From assembly GCF_910592395.1 (NCBI RefSeq), contig NC_088324.1:4304953-4368952 (forward strand): a DNA stretch of 64,000 bases. The letters run 5' to 3'. This document shows positions 1-12,480 of the stretch, piece after piece. A program made the translations under genes and the position numbers. Positions within the stretch are counted from its first letter, which is position 1. Every line of letters begins with the position of its first letter. The DNA is from Lineus longissimus. Its lineage: Eukaryota > Nemertea > Pilidiophora > Heteronemertea > Lineidae. The notes under the pieces are model-generated. The model was not told the origin of the DNA, did no database searches, and saw only the letters and a program-made list of their open reading frames with translations.

Positions 1-915
1 GACATGCCCGATTGGACAAACTGAGACCATAATTTTGAGATTCTGCGATGATAAGTTGTCATTCTACTAGTGATATTACACGACTTGCGATGACGGTCGG
101 TCGGAGATGGCGCTCGTCGCGACCGATCACGCTCATTTTGGTTATACAGAGTCGAGATGACCGATGGACAAACTTAAACTGCATTTTCGAGATTCTGTGA
201 TGATAATTTGTCACTCGACTAACGATATAAGACTGCTGGCAATGATTGTCAGTCGGCGATGGCGCTTGTCGTGATCGATCAAGCTAATTTTGGTTTTTCA
301 GAGTCGACATGCCCGATTGGACAAACTGAGACCATAATTTTGAGATTCTGCGATGATAAGTTGTCATTCTACTAGTGATATTACACGACTTGCGATGACG
401 GTCGGTCGGAGATGGCGCTCGTCGCGACCAATCACGCTCATTTTGGTTATAAAGAGTCGAGATGACCGATGGACAAACTTAAACTGCATTTTCGAGATTC
501 TGTGATGATAATTTGTCACTCGACTAACGATATAAGACTGCTGGCAATGATTGTCAGTCGGCGATGGCGCTTGTCGTGATCGATCAAGCTAATTTTGGTT
601 TTTCAGAGTCGACATGCCCGATTGGACAAACTGAGACCATAATTTTGAGATTCTGCGATGATAAGTTGTCATTCTACTAGTGATATTACACGACTTGCGA
701 TGACGGTCGGTCGGAGATGGCGCTCGTCGCGACCGATCACGCTCATTTTGGTTATACAGAGTCGAGATGACCGATGGACAAACTTAAACTGCATTTTCGA
801 GATTCTGTGATGATAATTTGTCACTCGACTAACGATATAAGACTGCTGGCAATGATTGTCAGTCGGCGATGGCGCTTGTCGTGATCGATCAAGCTAATTT
901 TGGTTTTTCAGAGTC
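1..915. repeat. Three copies of a 305-bp dimeric higher-order repeat
   Basis: Bases 1-305, 306-610 and 611-915 are almost identical. The only differences I noticed are in the middle copy (gaccaatcac and ttataaagag instead of gaccgatcac and ttatacagag). Monomers to the right are far more diverged, so these dimers were amplified recently at this end of the visible array. Confidence 0.93.
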
Positions 916-3900
916 GAGATGCCCGATTGGACAAACTGAGACCGCAATTTTGAGAGTCTGCAACGAGAAGTTGTCATTCAACTAACGATATAAGACTACT
1001 GGCGATGACGGTCGGTCGGCGATGGCGCTCGTCGCGAGAGATCATGCTCATTTTGGTTATACAGAGTCGAGATGACTGATGGACAAACTGAGACCACATT
1101 TTCGAGATTTTGCGATGATAAGTTGTCACTCAACAAGAGATATTACACGACTGGCGATGACAGTCGGTCGGTGATGGCGCTCGTCGCGACTGATCACGTT
1201 CATTTTGGTTATACAGAGTCAGGATGAGCGATTGGACAAACTGAGACCACAATTTCGAGATTCTGCGATGATAAGTTGTCATTCTACTAGAAATTTTACA
1301 CGACTTGCGATGACGGTCGGTCGGATATGGTGCTCGTCGCGACCGATCACGTTCATTTTGGTTATACAGAGTCAAGATGACCGATTGGACAAATTGAGAC
1401 TGCAATTTCGAGATTCCGCGATGATAAGTTGTCATTCTACTAGAAATTTTACACGACTTGCGATGACGGTCGGTCGGCGATGGCGCTCGTCGCGACCGAT
1501 CACGCTCATTTTGGTTATACAGAGTCGAGATGACCGATGGAAATACTGAGACTGCATTTTCGAGATTCTGTGATGATAAGTTGTCACTCGACTAACGATA
1601 TAAGACTGCTGGCGATGATTGTCAGTCGGCAATGGCGCTTGTCGTGATCGATTAAGCTAATTTTGGTTTTTCAGAGTCGAGATGCCCGATTGGACAAACT
1701 GAGACCGCAATTTTGAGAGTCTGCAACGAGAAGTTGTCATTCAACTAACGATATAAGACTACTGGCGATGACGGTCGGTCGACGATGGCGCTCGTCGCGA
1801 CCGATCACGCTCATTTTGGTTATACAGAGTCGAGATGACTGATGGACAAACGGAGACCACATTTTTGAGATTCTGCGATGATAAGTTGTCACTCAACTAG
1901 AGATATTACACGACTGGCGATGACAGTCGGTCCGTGATGGCGCTCGTCGCGACCGATCACGTTCATTTTGGTTATACAGAGTCGGGATGAGTGATTGGAC
2001 AAACTGAGACCACAATTTCGAGATTCTGCGATGATAAGTTGTCATTCGATAGCAATATTACACTACTGGCGATGAAAGTCGGTCGGCGATGGCGCTCGTC
2101 GCGACCGATCTTGCTCATTTTGGTTTTTTAGAGTTGAGATGCCAGATTGGACAAACTGAGACCACAATTTTGAGATTCTGCGATGATAAGTTGTCACTCG
2201 AGTAGAGATATTACACGACTGGCGATGACGGTCGGTCAGCCATGGTGCTCGACGCGACGGATCACGTTCATTTTGGTTATACAGAGTCAAGATGAACGAT
2301 TGGACAAACTGAGACCGAAATTTCGAGATTCTGCAATGATAAGTTGTCATTCTTCTAGCAATATTACGCAACTTGCGATGACGGTCGGTCAGCGATGGCG
2401 CTCGTCGCAACCGATCATGTTCATTTTGGTTATACAGAGTCCAGATGACCGATTGGACAAACTGAGATTGCAATTTTGAGATTCTACAACGAGAAGTTGT
2501 CATTCAACTAACAATATAAGACTACTGCTGGCGATGACAGTCGGTCGGAGATGGCGTTCGTCGTGACCGATCACGCTCATTTTGGTTATGCAGAGTCGAG
2601 ATGCCCGATTGGACAAACTGAGACCGCAATTTCGAGATTCTGCAATGATAAGTTGTCATTCGACTAGCGATATTTCACGACTGGCGATGGAAGTCGGTCG
2701 GAGATGGTGCTCGTCGCGACCGATCACGCTCATTTTGGTTATACAGAGTCAAGATGACAAATTGGACAAACTGAGACCGCAATTTCGAGATTCTGCGATG
2801 ATAAGTTGTCATTCAACTAACAATATAAGACTACTGGCGATGACGGTCGGTCGGAGATGGCGCTTGTCGCGACCGATCACGCTCATTTTGGTTATGCAGA
2901 GTCGAGATGCCCGATTGGACAAACTGAAACCGCAATTTTGAGATTCTGCGATGATAAGTTGTCATTCGATAGCAATATTACACTACTGGCAAAGGAAGTC
3001 GGTCGGCAATGGCGCTCATCGCGACCGATCACGCTCATTTTGGTTATACAGAGTCCAAATGACCGATGGAGAATCTGAGGCCGCATTTTCGAGAATCTGC
3101 GATGATAAGTTGTCACTCGACTAGCGATATTACACGACTGGCGATGACGGTCGGTCGGCGATGGCGCTCGTCCCAACCGATCACGTTCATTTTGGTTATA
3201 CAGAGTCGAGATGACCGATGGACAAGTTGAGACTGCATTTTCGAGATTCTGTGATGATAAGTTGTCACTCGACAAGAGATATTACACGACTGGCGATGAC
3301 GGTCGGTCGGCAATGGCGCTCATCGCGACGAATCACGTTCATTTTGGTTATACAGAGTCGAGATGAGCGATTGGACAAACTGAGACCGCAATTTCGAGAT
3401 TCTGCGATGATAAGTTGTCATTCGATAGCAATATTACATGACTGGCGATGACAGTCGGTCGGAAATGGCGCTCGTCCCAACCGATCACGTTCATTTTGGT
3501 TATACAGAGTCGAGATGAGCAATTAAACAAACTGAGACTGCAATTTTGTGAGTCTTGATGAGAAGTTGTCATTCAACTGACGATATAAGACTACTGGCGA
3601 TGACAGTCGGTCGGTTATGGCGCTCGTCGCGACCGATCATGCTCATTTTGGTTATACAGAGTCGAGATGCCCGATTGGACAAACTTAGACCGCAATTTCA
3701 AGATTCTGCGATGATAAAATGTCATTCGATATCAATATAACACTACTGGCGATGAAAGTCGGTCGGCGATGGCGCTCGTCGCGACCGATCACGCTCATTT
3801 TGGTTATACAGAGTCGAGATGCCCGATTGAACAAACTGAGACCGCAATTTTGAGAGTCCGCGACGAGAAGTTGTCACTCGACTAACAATATAAGACTACT

Positions 3901-6900
3901 GGCGATGATTGTTAGTCGGCAACGGCACTTGTCGTGATCGATCATGCTCATTTTGGTTTTTCAGAGTTGAGATGCCAGATTGGACAAACTAAGACCACAT
4001 TTTTGAGATTCTGCGATGATAAGTTGTCACTCGACTAGAGATATTACACGACTGGCGATGACGGTTGGTCAGCGATGGCGCTCGTCGCAACCGATCATGT
4101 TCATTTTGGTTATACAGAGTCCAGATGACCGATTGGACAAACTGAGACTGCAATTTTGAGAGTCTTCAACGAGAAGTTGTCATTCAACTAACGATATAAG
4201 ACTACTGGCAATGACGGTCGGTCGACGATGGCGCTCGTTGCGACCGATCAAGCTCATTTTGGTTATACAGAGTCGAGATGACTGATGGACAAACTGAGAC
4301 CACATTTATGAGATTCTGCGATGATAAGTTGTCACTCAACTAGAGATATTACACGACTGGCGATGACAGTCGGTCGGTGATGGCGCTCGTCGCGACCGAT
4401 CACGTTCATTTTGGTTATACAGAGTCGAGATGAGCGATTGGACAAAATGAGACCGCAATTTCGAGATTCTGCGATGATAAGTTGTCATTCGATAGCAATA
4501 TTACACGACTGGCGATGACGGTCGGATGGCAATGGCGCTCGTCCCAACCGATCACGTTCATTTTGGTTATACAGAGTCGAGATGAGCGATTAAACAAACT
4601 GAGACTGCAATTTTGTGAGTCTTGATGAGCAGTTGTCATTTAACTGACGATATAAGACTACTGGCGATGACAGTCGGTCGGTTATGGCGCTCGTCGCGAC
4701 CGATCACGCTCATTTTGGTTATGCAGAGTCGAGATGCCCGATTGGACAAACTGAGACCGCAATTTTGAGATTCTGCGATGATAAGTTGTCATTCGATAGC
4801 AATATTACACTACTGGCGATGAAAATCGGCCGGCGATGGCGCTCGTCACGACCGATCACGCTCATTTTGGTCATACAGAGTCGAGATGCCCGATTGGACA
4901 AACTGAAACTGCAATTTCGAGATTCTGCGATGATAAGTTGTCATTCGATAGCGATATTACACGACTGGCGATGAAAGTCGGTCGGAGATGGTGCTCGTCG
5001 CGACCGATCACGTTCATTTTGGTTATACAGAGTCAAGATGACCGATTTGACAAATTGAGACTGCAATTTCGAGATTCTGCGATGATAAGTTGTCATTCTA
5101 CTAGAAATATTACACGACTTGCGATGACGGTAGGTCGGCGATGGCGCTCGTCGCGACCGATCACGCTCATTTTGGTTATACAGAGTCGAGATGACCGATG
5201 GAAAAACTGAGACTGCATTTTCGAGATTCTGTGATGATAAGTTGTCACTCGACCAACGATATAAGACTGCGGGCGATGATTGTCAGTCGGCAATGGCCCT
5301 TGTCGTGATCGATTAAGCTAATTTTGGTTTTTCAGAGTCGAGATGCCCGATTGGACAAACTGAGACCGCAATTTTGAGAGTCTGCGACGAGAAGTTGTCA
5401 TTCAACTAACGATATAAGACTATTGGCAATGACGGTCGGTCGACGATGGCGCTCGTTGCGACCGATCAAGCTCATTTTGGTTATACAGAGTCGAGATGAC
5501 TGATGGACAAACTGAGACCACATTTTTGAGATTCTGCGATGATAAGTTGTCACTCAACTAGAGATATTACACGACTGGCGATGACAGTCGGTCGGTGATG
5601 GCGCTCGTCGCGACCGATCACGTTCATTTTGGTTATACAGAGGCGGGATGAGTGATTGGACAAACTGAGACCACAATTTCGAGATTCTGCGATGATAAGT
5701 TGTCATTCGATAGCAATATTACACTACTGGCGATGAAAGTCGGTCGGCGATGGTGCTCGTCGCGACCGATCATGCTCATTTTGGTTTTTCAGAGTTGAGA
5801 TGCCAGATTGGACAAACTGAGACCACAATTTTGAGATTCTGCGATAAGTTGTCACTCGACTAGAGATATTACACGACTGGCGATGACGGTCGGTCGGCAA
5901 TGGCGCTCGACGCGACGGATCACGTTCATTTTGGTTATACAGAGTCAAGATGACCGATTGGACAAACTGAGACCGCAATTTCGAGATTCTGCAATGATAA
6001 GTTGTCATTCTTCTAGCAATATTACGCGACTTGCGATGACGGTCGGTCAGCGATGGCGCTCGTCGCAACCGATCATGTTCATTTTGGTTATAGAGAGTCC
6101 AGATGACCGATTGGACAAACTGAGACTGCAATTTTGAGATTCTACAACAAGAAGTTGTCATTCAACTAACAATATAACACTACTGGCGATGACGGTCGGT
6201 CGGAGATGGCGCTCGTCGCGACTGATCATGCTCATTTTGGTTATGTAGAGTCGAGATGCCCGATTGGACAGACTGAGACCGCAATTTTGAGATTCTGCGA
6301 TGATAAGTTGTCATTCGATAGCAGTATTACACTACTGGCAAAGGAAGTCGGTCGGCAATGGTGCTCATCGCGACCGATCACGCTCATTCTGGTTATACAG
6401 AGTCGAGATGACCGATGGACAAACTGAGACCGCATTTTCGAGATTCTTTGATGATAAGTTGTCACTCGACTAGAGATATTACACGACTGGCGATAACGGT
6501 CGGTCGGCGATGGCGCTCGTCGCGACAGATCACGTTCATTTTGGTTATACAGAGTCAAGATGACCGATTGGACAAACTGAGACCGCAATTTCGAGATTCT
6601 GCGATGATAAGTTGTCATTCTACTAACGATATAAGACTGCTGGCGATGATTGTCAGTCGGCAATGGCGCTTGTCGTGATCGATCAAGCTAATTTTGGTTT
6701 TTCAGAGTCGAGATGCCCGATTGGACAAACTGAGACCGCAATTTTGAGAGTCTGCAATGATAAGTTATCATTCGACTAGCGATATTACACGACTGGCGAT
6801 GATGGTCGCTCGGCGATGGCACTCGTCGTGACCGATCACGCTCATTTTGGTTATACAGAGTCGAGATGACCGATGGAGAAACTGAGGCCGCATTTTCGAG

Positions 6901-9900
6901 ATTCTGCGATGATAAGTTGTCTCTCGACTAGCGATATTACACGACTGGCGATGACGGTCGGTCGGCGATGGCGCTCATCGCGACCGATCACGCTCATTTT
7001 GGTTATACAGAGTCGAGATGACCGATGGAGAAACTGAGGCCGCATTTTCGAGATTCTGCGATGATAAGTTGTCACTCGACTAGCGATATTACACGACTGG
7101 CGATGACGGTCGGTCGGCGATGGCGCTCGTCGCGACGGATCACGTTCATTTTGGTTATACAGAGTCGAGATGAGCGATTGGACAAACTGAGACCGCAATT
7201 TTGAGAGTCCGCGACGAGAAGTTGTCACTCGACTAACAATATAAGACTACTGGCGATGATTGTCAGTCGGCAATGGCGCTTGTCGTGATCGATCATGCTC
7301 ATTTTGGTTTTTCAGAGTTGAGATGCCAGATTGGACAAACTGAGACCACAATTTTGAGATTCTGCGATGATAAGTTGTCACTCGACTAGAGATATTACAC
7401 GACTGGCGATGACGGTTGGTCGGCAATGGCGCTCGACGCGACGGATCACGTTCATTTTGGTTATACAGAGTCAAGATGACGATTGGACAAACTGAGACCG
7501 CAATTTCGAGATTCTGCAATGATAAGTTGTCATTCTTCTAGCAATATTACGCGACTTGCGATGACGGTCGGTCAGCGATGGCGCTCGTCGCAACCGATCA
7601 TGTTCATTTTGGTTATACAGTGTCCAGATGACCGATTGGACAAACTGAGACTGTAATTTTGAGATTCTACAACAAGAAGTTGTCATTCAACTAACAATAT
7701 AAGACTACTGGCGATGACGGTCGGTCGGAGATGGCGCTCGTCGCAACCGATCACGCTCATTTTGGTTATGCAGAGTCGAGATGCCCGATTGGACAAACTG
7801 AGAATTTTCAATTTGTCATTCGATAGCAATATTACACTACTGGCAAAGGAAGTTGGTCGGCAATGGCGCTCATCGCGACCGATCACGCTCATTCTGGTTA
7901 TACAGAGTCGAGATGACCGATGGACAAACTGAGACCGCATTTTCGAGATTCTTTGATGATAAGTTGTCACTCGACTAGAGATATTACACGACTGGCAATA
8001 ACGGTCGGTTGGCAATGGCGCTTGTCGTGATCGATCAAGCTAATTTTGGTTTTTCAGAGTCAAGATGACCGATTTGAGAAACTGAGACCGCAATTTCGAC
8101 ATTCTGCGATGATAAGTTGTCATTCTACTAACGATATAAGACTGCTGGCGATGATTGGCAGTCGGCAATGGCGCTTGTCGTGATCGATCAAGCTAATTTT
8201 GGTTTTTCAGAGTCGAGATGCCCGATTGGACAAACTGAGACCGCGATTTCGAGATTCTGCAATGATAAGTTATCATTCGACTAGCGATATTACACGACTG
8301 GCGATGACGGTCGCTCGGCGATGGCACTCGTCGCGACCGATCATGTTCATTTTGGTTATACAGAGTCGTGATGACCGATTGGACAAACTGAGACCGCAAT
8401 TTTGAGAGTCCGCGACGAGAAGTTGTCACTCGACTAACAATATAAGACTACTGGCGATGATTGTCAGTTGGCAATGGCGCTTGTCGTGATCGATCAAGGT
8501 AATTTTGGTTTTTCAGAGTTGTGATGCCCGATTGGACAAACTGAGACCACAATTTCGAGAATCTGCAATGATAAGTTGTCATTCAATAGCAATATTACAC
8601 TACTGGCGATGAAAGTCGGTCGGCGATGGCGCTCGTCGCGACCGATCACGCTCATTTTGGGTATACAGAGCCGAGATGACCGTCGAGATGATGGACAAAC
8701 TGGGACCGCATTTTGAGATTCGGCGATAATAAGTTGTCACCCGACTAGAGATATTACAAGACTGGCGATGACGGTCGGTTGGCGATGGCGCTCGTCGCGA
8801 CCGATCATGTTCATTTAGGTTATACAGAGTCGAGATGACCGATGGACAAACTGAGACCGCAATTTCGAGATTCTTCGATGATAAGTTGTCATTCGACTAG
8901 TGATATTTCAGGACTGGCGATGACGGTCGGTTGGCGATGGCGCTTGTTGCGACCGATCACGCTCATTTTGGTTACACAGAGTTGAGATGACCGATGGGAC
9001 AAACTGAGACCGCAATATCAAGATTCTGCGATGATGTCATTCGACTAGCGATATAAGACTACTGGCGATGATGATCGGTCGGCGATGGCGTTTGTCGCGA
9101 CCTATCATGCTGATTTTGGTTATACAAAGTCAAGATGACCGAATGGACAAACTGAGACAGCAATTTCGAGATTCTGCAATGATAAGTAGTCATTTGGCTA
9201 ACGATATATGACTTCTGGCGATGATTGTCAGTCGGCGATGGCGCTTGTCGTAATCGATCACGCTAATTTTGGTTTTTCAGAGTCGAGATGCCCGATTGGA
9301 CAAACTGAGACCGCAATTTCAAGATTCTGCGACAAGAAGTTGTCATTCAACTAACAATATAAGACTATTGGCGATGACGGTCGGTCGGCGATGGCGCTCG
9401 TTGCCACCGATCACGCTCATTTTGGTTTTACAGAGTCGAGATGACCGATTGGACAAACTGAGACCGCAATTTCGAGATTCTGCGATGATATGTTGTCATT
9501 CGATAGCGATATTACACGAATGGCGTAAAAGTTGGTTGGTGATGGCCCTCGTCGTGACCGTTCACTTTCATTTTGGTTTTACAGCGTCAAGATGATCGAA
9601 TGGACAAACTGAGACCGCAATTTCGAGAGTCTGCGACAAGAAGTTGTCATTCAACTAACAATATAAGACTACTGGCGATGACGGTCGGTCGGCGATTGCG
9701 CTCGTCACGACCAATCACGCTCATTTTGGTTATACAGAGTCGAGATGACCGATGGAGAAACTGAGACCACATTTTCGAGATTCTGCGATGATAAGTTGTC
9801 ATTCGACTTGCGATATAAGAGTACTGGCGATGATGGTCAGTCAGCGATGGCGCTCGTTGCCACCGATCACGCTCATTTTGGTTATACATAGTCGTGATGC

Positions 9901-10217
9901 CCGATTGGACAAACTGAGACCGCAATTTCGAGAGATTCTGCGATGATATGTTGTCATTCGATAGCGATATTACACGACTGGCGATAAAAGTCGGTCGGTG
10001 ATGGCGCTCGTCGCGACCGATCACTTTTCATTTTGGTTATACAGAGTCAAGATGATCGAATGGACAAACTGAGACCGCAATTTCGAGAGTCTGCGACAAG
10101 AAGTTGTCATTCAACTAACGATATGAGACTACTGGCGATGATTGTCAGTCAGCAATGGCGGTTGTCGTGATCGATTACGGTAATTTTGGTTTTTCAGAGT
10201 CGCGATGCCCGATTGGA
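1..10217. repeat. Satellite array, ~152.5-bp monomer
   Basis: About 67 tandem monomers are seen, alternating between 153- and 152-bp forms that differ at the start (gatgcccgattgg versus gatgaccgatgg). Each contains conserved words such as ctcattttggtta, gatgataagttgtca and gcgatgacggtcggtcgg. Identity is high but every monomer is distinguishable. The array ends abruptly at gattggaaaa near 10217 and is open at the left edge. Open frames of up to 146 codons occur on both strands, but the mean period is not a multiple of three and no frame persists, so I read it as non-coding satellite DNA. Confidence 0.97.
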
Positions 10218-10384
10218 AAAAGTTGAGCAAACTCCAGAGAGGTCAACTGACTGACGTTTTTGCTGAAGTTGCCTACACCTGTGGGGTTACCTTTGGCAAG
10301 GAGACAATACTGTAGTGGGTATTTTGAATTTCATGCAGACCATTTTACTCCAGTCTTTAAATATGGAAATGTTTTTCTCTTCAG

Positions 10385-10593
10385 ATGACATCAACTTGCC
10401 AGAGGGTCTCAAAGTGTTTGTAAAGGACCACGACTGTGGAGACCACATAGAGAAGTTATACTATGCCTGTTGATACGAATCCATCTGCATCCACTGTGGA
10501 TCAGAGGTCCTCGGCGATGAAGAGGAGGATGAGGAGGAATATCCTAGATGCGAGAGCTGCATGGGGGAGCCAAGAATTCTGAAGAGAGTTTAA
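10385..10593 (+). pseudogene. Decayed exon with zinc-ribbon-like cysteines
   Basis: A good acceptor (tttttctcttcag) is followed by an open stretch of about 69 codons ending at TAA 10591-10593, with one in-frame TGA near 10471. The peptide has an acidic run (GDEEEDEEE) and paired CxxC motifs (CIHCG, CESC). A further readable stretch lies at about 10225-10310. It looks like a broken exon of an unidentified gene, host or transposon. No function is assigned. Confidence 0.35.
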
Positions 10594-10729
10594 GGAATTG
10601 AACAACAAGATCAATGACATTTCAAGGAGTTTTATTAACCCTAAAACCCTTCATATAGAACATGTTCTTAAAAATATGATGCTAAATTTGACAAAATAAT
10701 GAAAATTAATAAATAATGAATAAAGAATA

Positions 10730-11215
10730 ATGAAAAAAAGCCTCATGTGTTTTTCATTGTGTCCCGACGCAAATCTAGAACCTTCATTCTCATGGCCTAA
10801 GCTCTCCCTGTATTTTCATTGCATATGTTTTTTTAAATTAGTCTTAGAAGCATATAACCAACTCTATATAGACAATATACTTTATATCAGAACTGTAAAC
10901 GAACACATGAACTCTCTGAAAGCCATGCCTCGACCATCAACCTCAAGAGCAAATGAAGTACATGTACCAATCGTAAAGAACATGCTGTCTCCATCTCCTT
11001 GCCCAACTCCACAAGTTGTGATGCCTCTCCAACCAGGTGCATTCCGTGTGACCGAGGAAGGCGACCAGGTAGCAAGCATATGTAGATATTATCAATATAG
11101 GAAGGTATGTGGGGTAAAAGGTTGTTGCCCTTCCTGGCTGCAAGCTGGGAACTACCCTGCTTCCAAACGAAAGACTAGTTCACGAGTGTGCAACTATGTT
11201 ATGGCTAAAAAATAA
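10730..11215 (+). CDS. Unidentified ORF, 161 codons
   Basis: An open frame with no family I recognise. The first third looks like chance hydrophobic translation. The middle (residues ~60-110) is Pro/Ser-rich and more protein-like, followed by CRYYQYRKVCGVKGCC. A possible donor (aggaaggtatgt) lies near 11105, so part may be an exon. It could equally be spurious. Confidence 0.15.
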   Translation: MKKSLMCFSLCPDANLEPSFSWPKLSLYFHCICFFKLVLEAYNQLYIDNILYIRTVNEHMNSLKAMPRPSTSRANEVHVPIVKNMLSPSPCPTPQVVMPLQPGAFRVTEEGDQVASICRYYQYRKVCGVKGCCPSWLQAGNYPASKRKTSSRVCNYVMAKK

Positions 11216-11276
11216 ATCCGATTCGCAACGATTCAAATAAAGATCAGCCTACAGCTAGATCACCACAACACCTTAA

Positions 11277-11815
11277 AGAGACAGCGCAATAACTTTCAGA
11301 TATAACTGTATCGTAATGAGACTGAAGTATGATAGTCCCCAAATAATAAAACATGATTTCCCAAAAAAAACAGCTCATTTGCACCCCAAGTTCCCTGCCA
11401 AACACCATAGCAACCGCCCCTAGCAACGGCTAAAATACCGCACATCATTATATATGCATGACGTCATCTCGTTCAGAGGGCGTATGGAGAAACTATCCTC
11501 CGATGCTTTAGAGATTTCGTCATCAGATGACGCCGAAATCCACGAACTTTCATCGCTCTCCTGGAGATCCATTGCTGTCTTTCTATACTACGCTGTGTTT
11601 TGATGCCGGCAGAATCCCAGGATGACGTCACTGACCTCATTATGGTATTTGGAGCGAGCTATAATTTGGGTAAATCTTCTAAGGCTAATTACGGGGCTAA
11701 TAGGTGACGCATCAAATTTTTTTCTCTGGTGCATGGTTTTTGTGGTATTTGACACATGTTTATGTGGAAATTAATGAGGAAAGCCGAAATTCGCGAAAGA
11801 CCTTGCGCTGTCTCT
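11277..11815. mobile_element. TTAA-flanked MITE
   Basis: Perfect 13-bp terminal inverted repeats AGAGACAGCGCAA (11277-11289) and TTGCGCTGTCTCT (11803-11815) are flanked by TTAA at 11273-11276 and 11816-11819. The 539-bp interior has no substantial gene. A TTAA target fits the piggyBac, Kolobok or Sola3 groups; the element alone does not say which. A 39-codon frame starting near 11484 and TGACGTCA words inside it are probably incidental. Confidence 0.75.
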
Positions 11816-11989
11816 TTAAACCCTGGCTGCATACTTTGACCCTGAGAGAATGACCCTGAAAGATCGAACAGTCTTCTTTCAATTGTATGGTGAACAGGAG
11901 GGAAAAGTATTCTATCCGACGACTGAATTGTGAGCGGGCGTGGAGATATTGTGGAGGGCATTTGGCCAATTTAACCGTATATTCTTGAC

Positions 11990-12114
11990 TGTTAGGCGAT
12001 ACTCTCTTGTGAGACTATGTTTTGTAGGTAACTGGGGAGCGAGACTAGGGGGTCAATAAACATGGTGTAGCATCTTTACGCGAGTCGTATTTCATTCTGT
12101 CCTTTCGTCTAACA
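11990..12114 (+). repeat. 5' LTR (125 bp)
   Basis: It begins TGTTAG and ends CTAACA, a 6-bp inverted repeat with the usual TG...CA ends. It contains the polyadenylation signal AATAAA at 12055-12060. Near-identical sequence recurs at 28620 and 30949, which defines the unit. It is unusually short for an LTR. Confidence 0.85.
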
Positions 12115-12116
12115 CA

Positions 12117-12134
12117 TGGTGTCAGACGCGGGTC
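12117..12134 (+). other. Primer binding site, tRNA-Leu type
   Basis: TGGTGTCAGACGCGGGTC lies two bases after the LTR. The first nine bases (TGGTGTCAG) match the complement of a leucine tRNA 3' end; the rest matches less well. Confidence 0.65.
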
Positions 12135-12480
12135 CCAACGCCAAGTAGAATACCGGAGTCGAAGATAAGATTGTCATACGTCTGCTGGAGCCAGCAGGAA
12201 GAGTGGACACTCGCGCACCAGTAATTTGAACGGGTGTTTTGATTCGGTAATTTCGCCGCCGCGCCTTCCGAGAGACTGTGCGTCCGGTACATTCTGCAGT
12301 GTGTGAATGTGATAGCAGTATAGAGAACACTAATGACTCTTGATGCACGTGGTCTGTACGTGTATATATTGAACAGTGCCGAATCTTCGTCCAGCGCAGT
12401 GCACGCTGGCCTGTGGCTGTGTATACAATATAGTGTTGTCGAATATAACTATAATAAGGGCAGGCTAGGCTAAGACAGCG

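Noticed and set aside
1-10024. Many 60-160-codon open frames on both strands with repeated peptides (e.g. RLDKLRPQFRDSAM, QSVILTLYNQNERD)
   Set aside because: They are translations of the satellite monomers; the ~152.5-bp mean period shifts the frame, so none extends and none has gene features.
11460-11610. Host promoter with TGACGTCA sites and a 39-codon gene
   Set aside because: It lies inside a MITE and the frame is short, with no further support.
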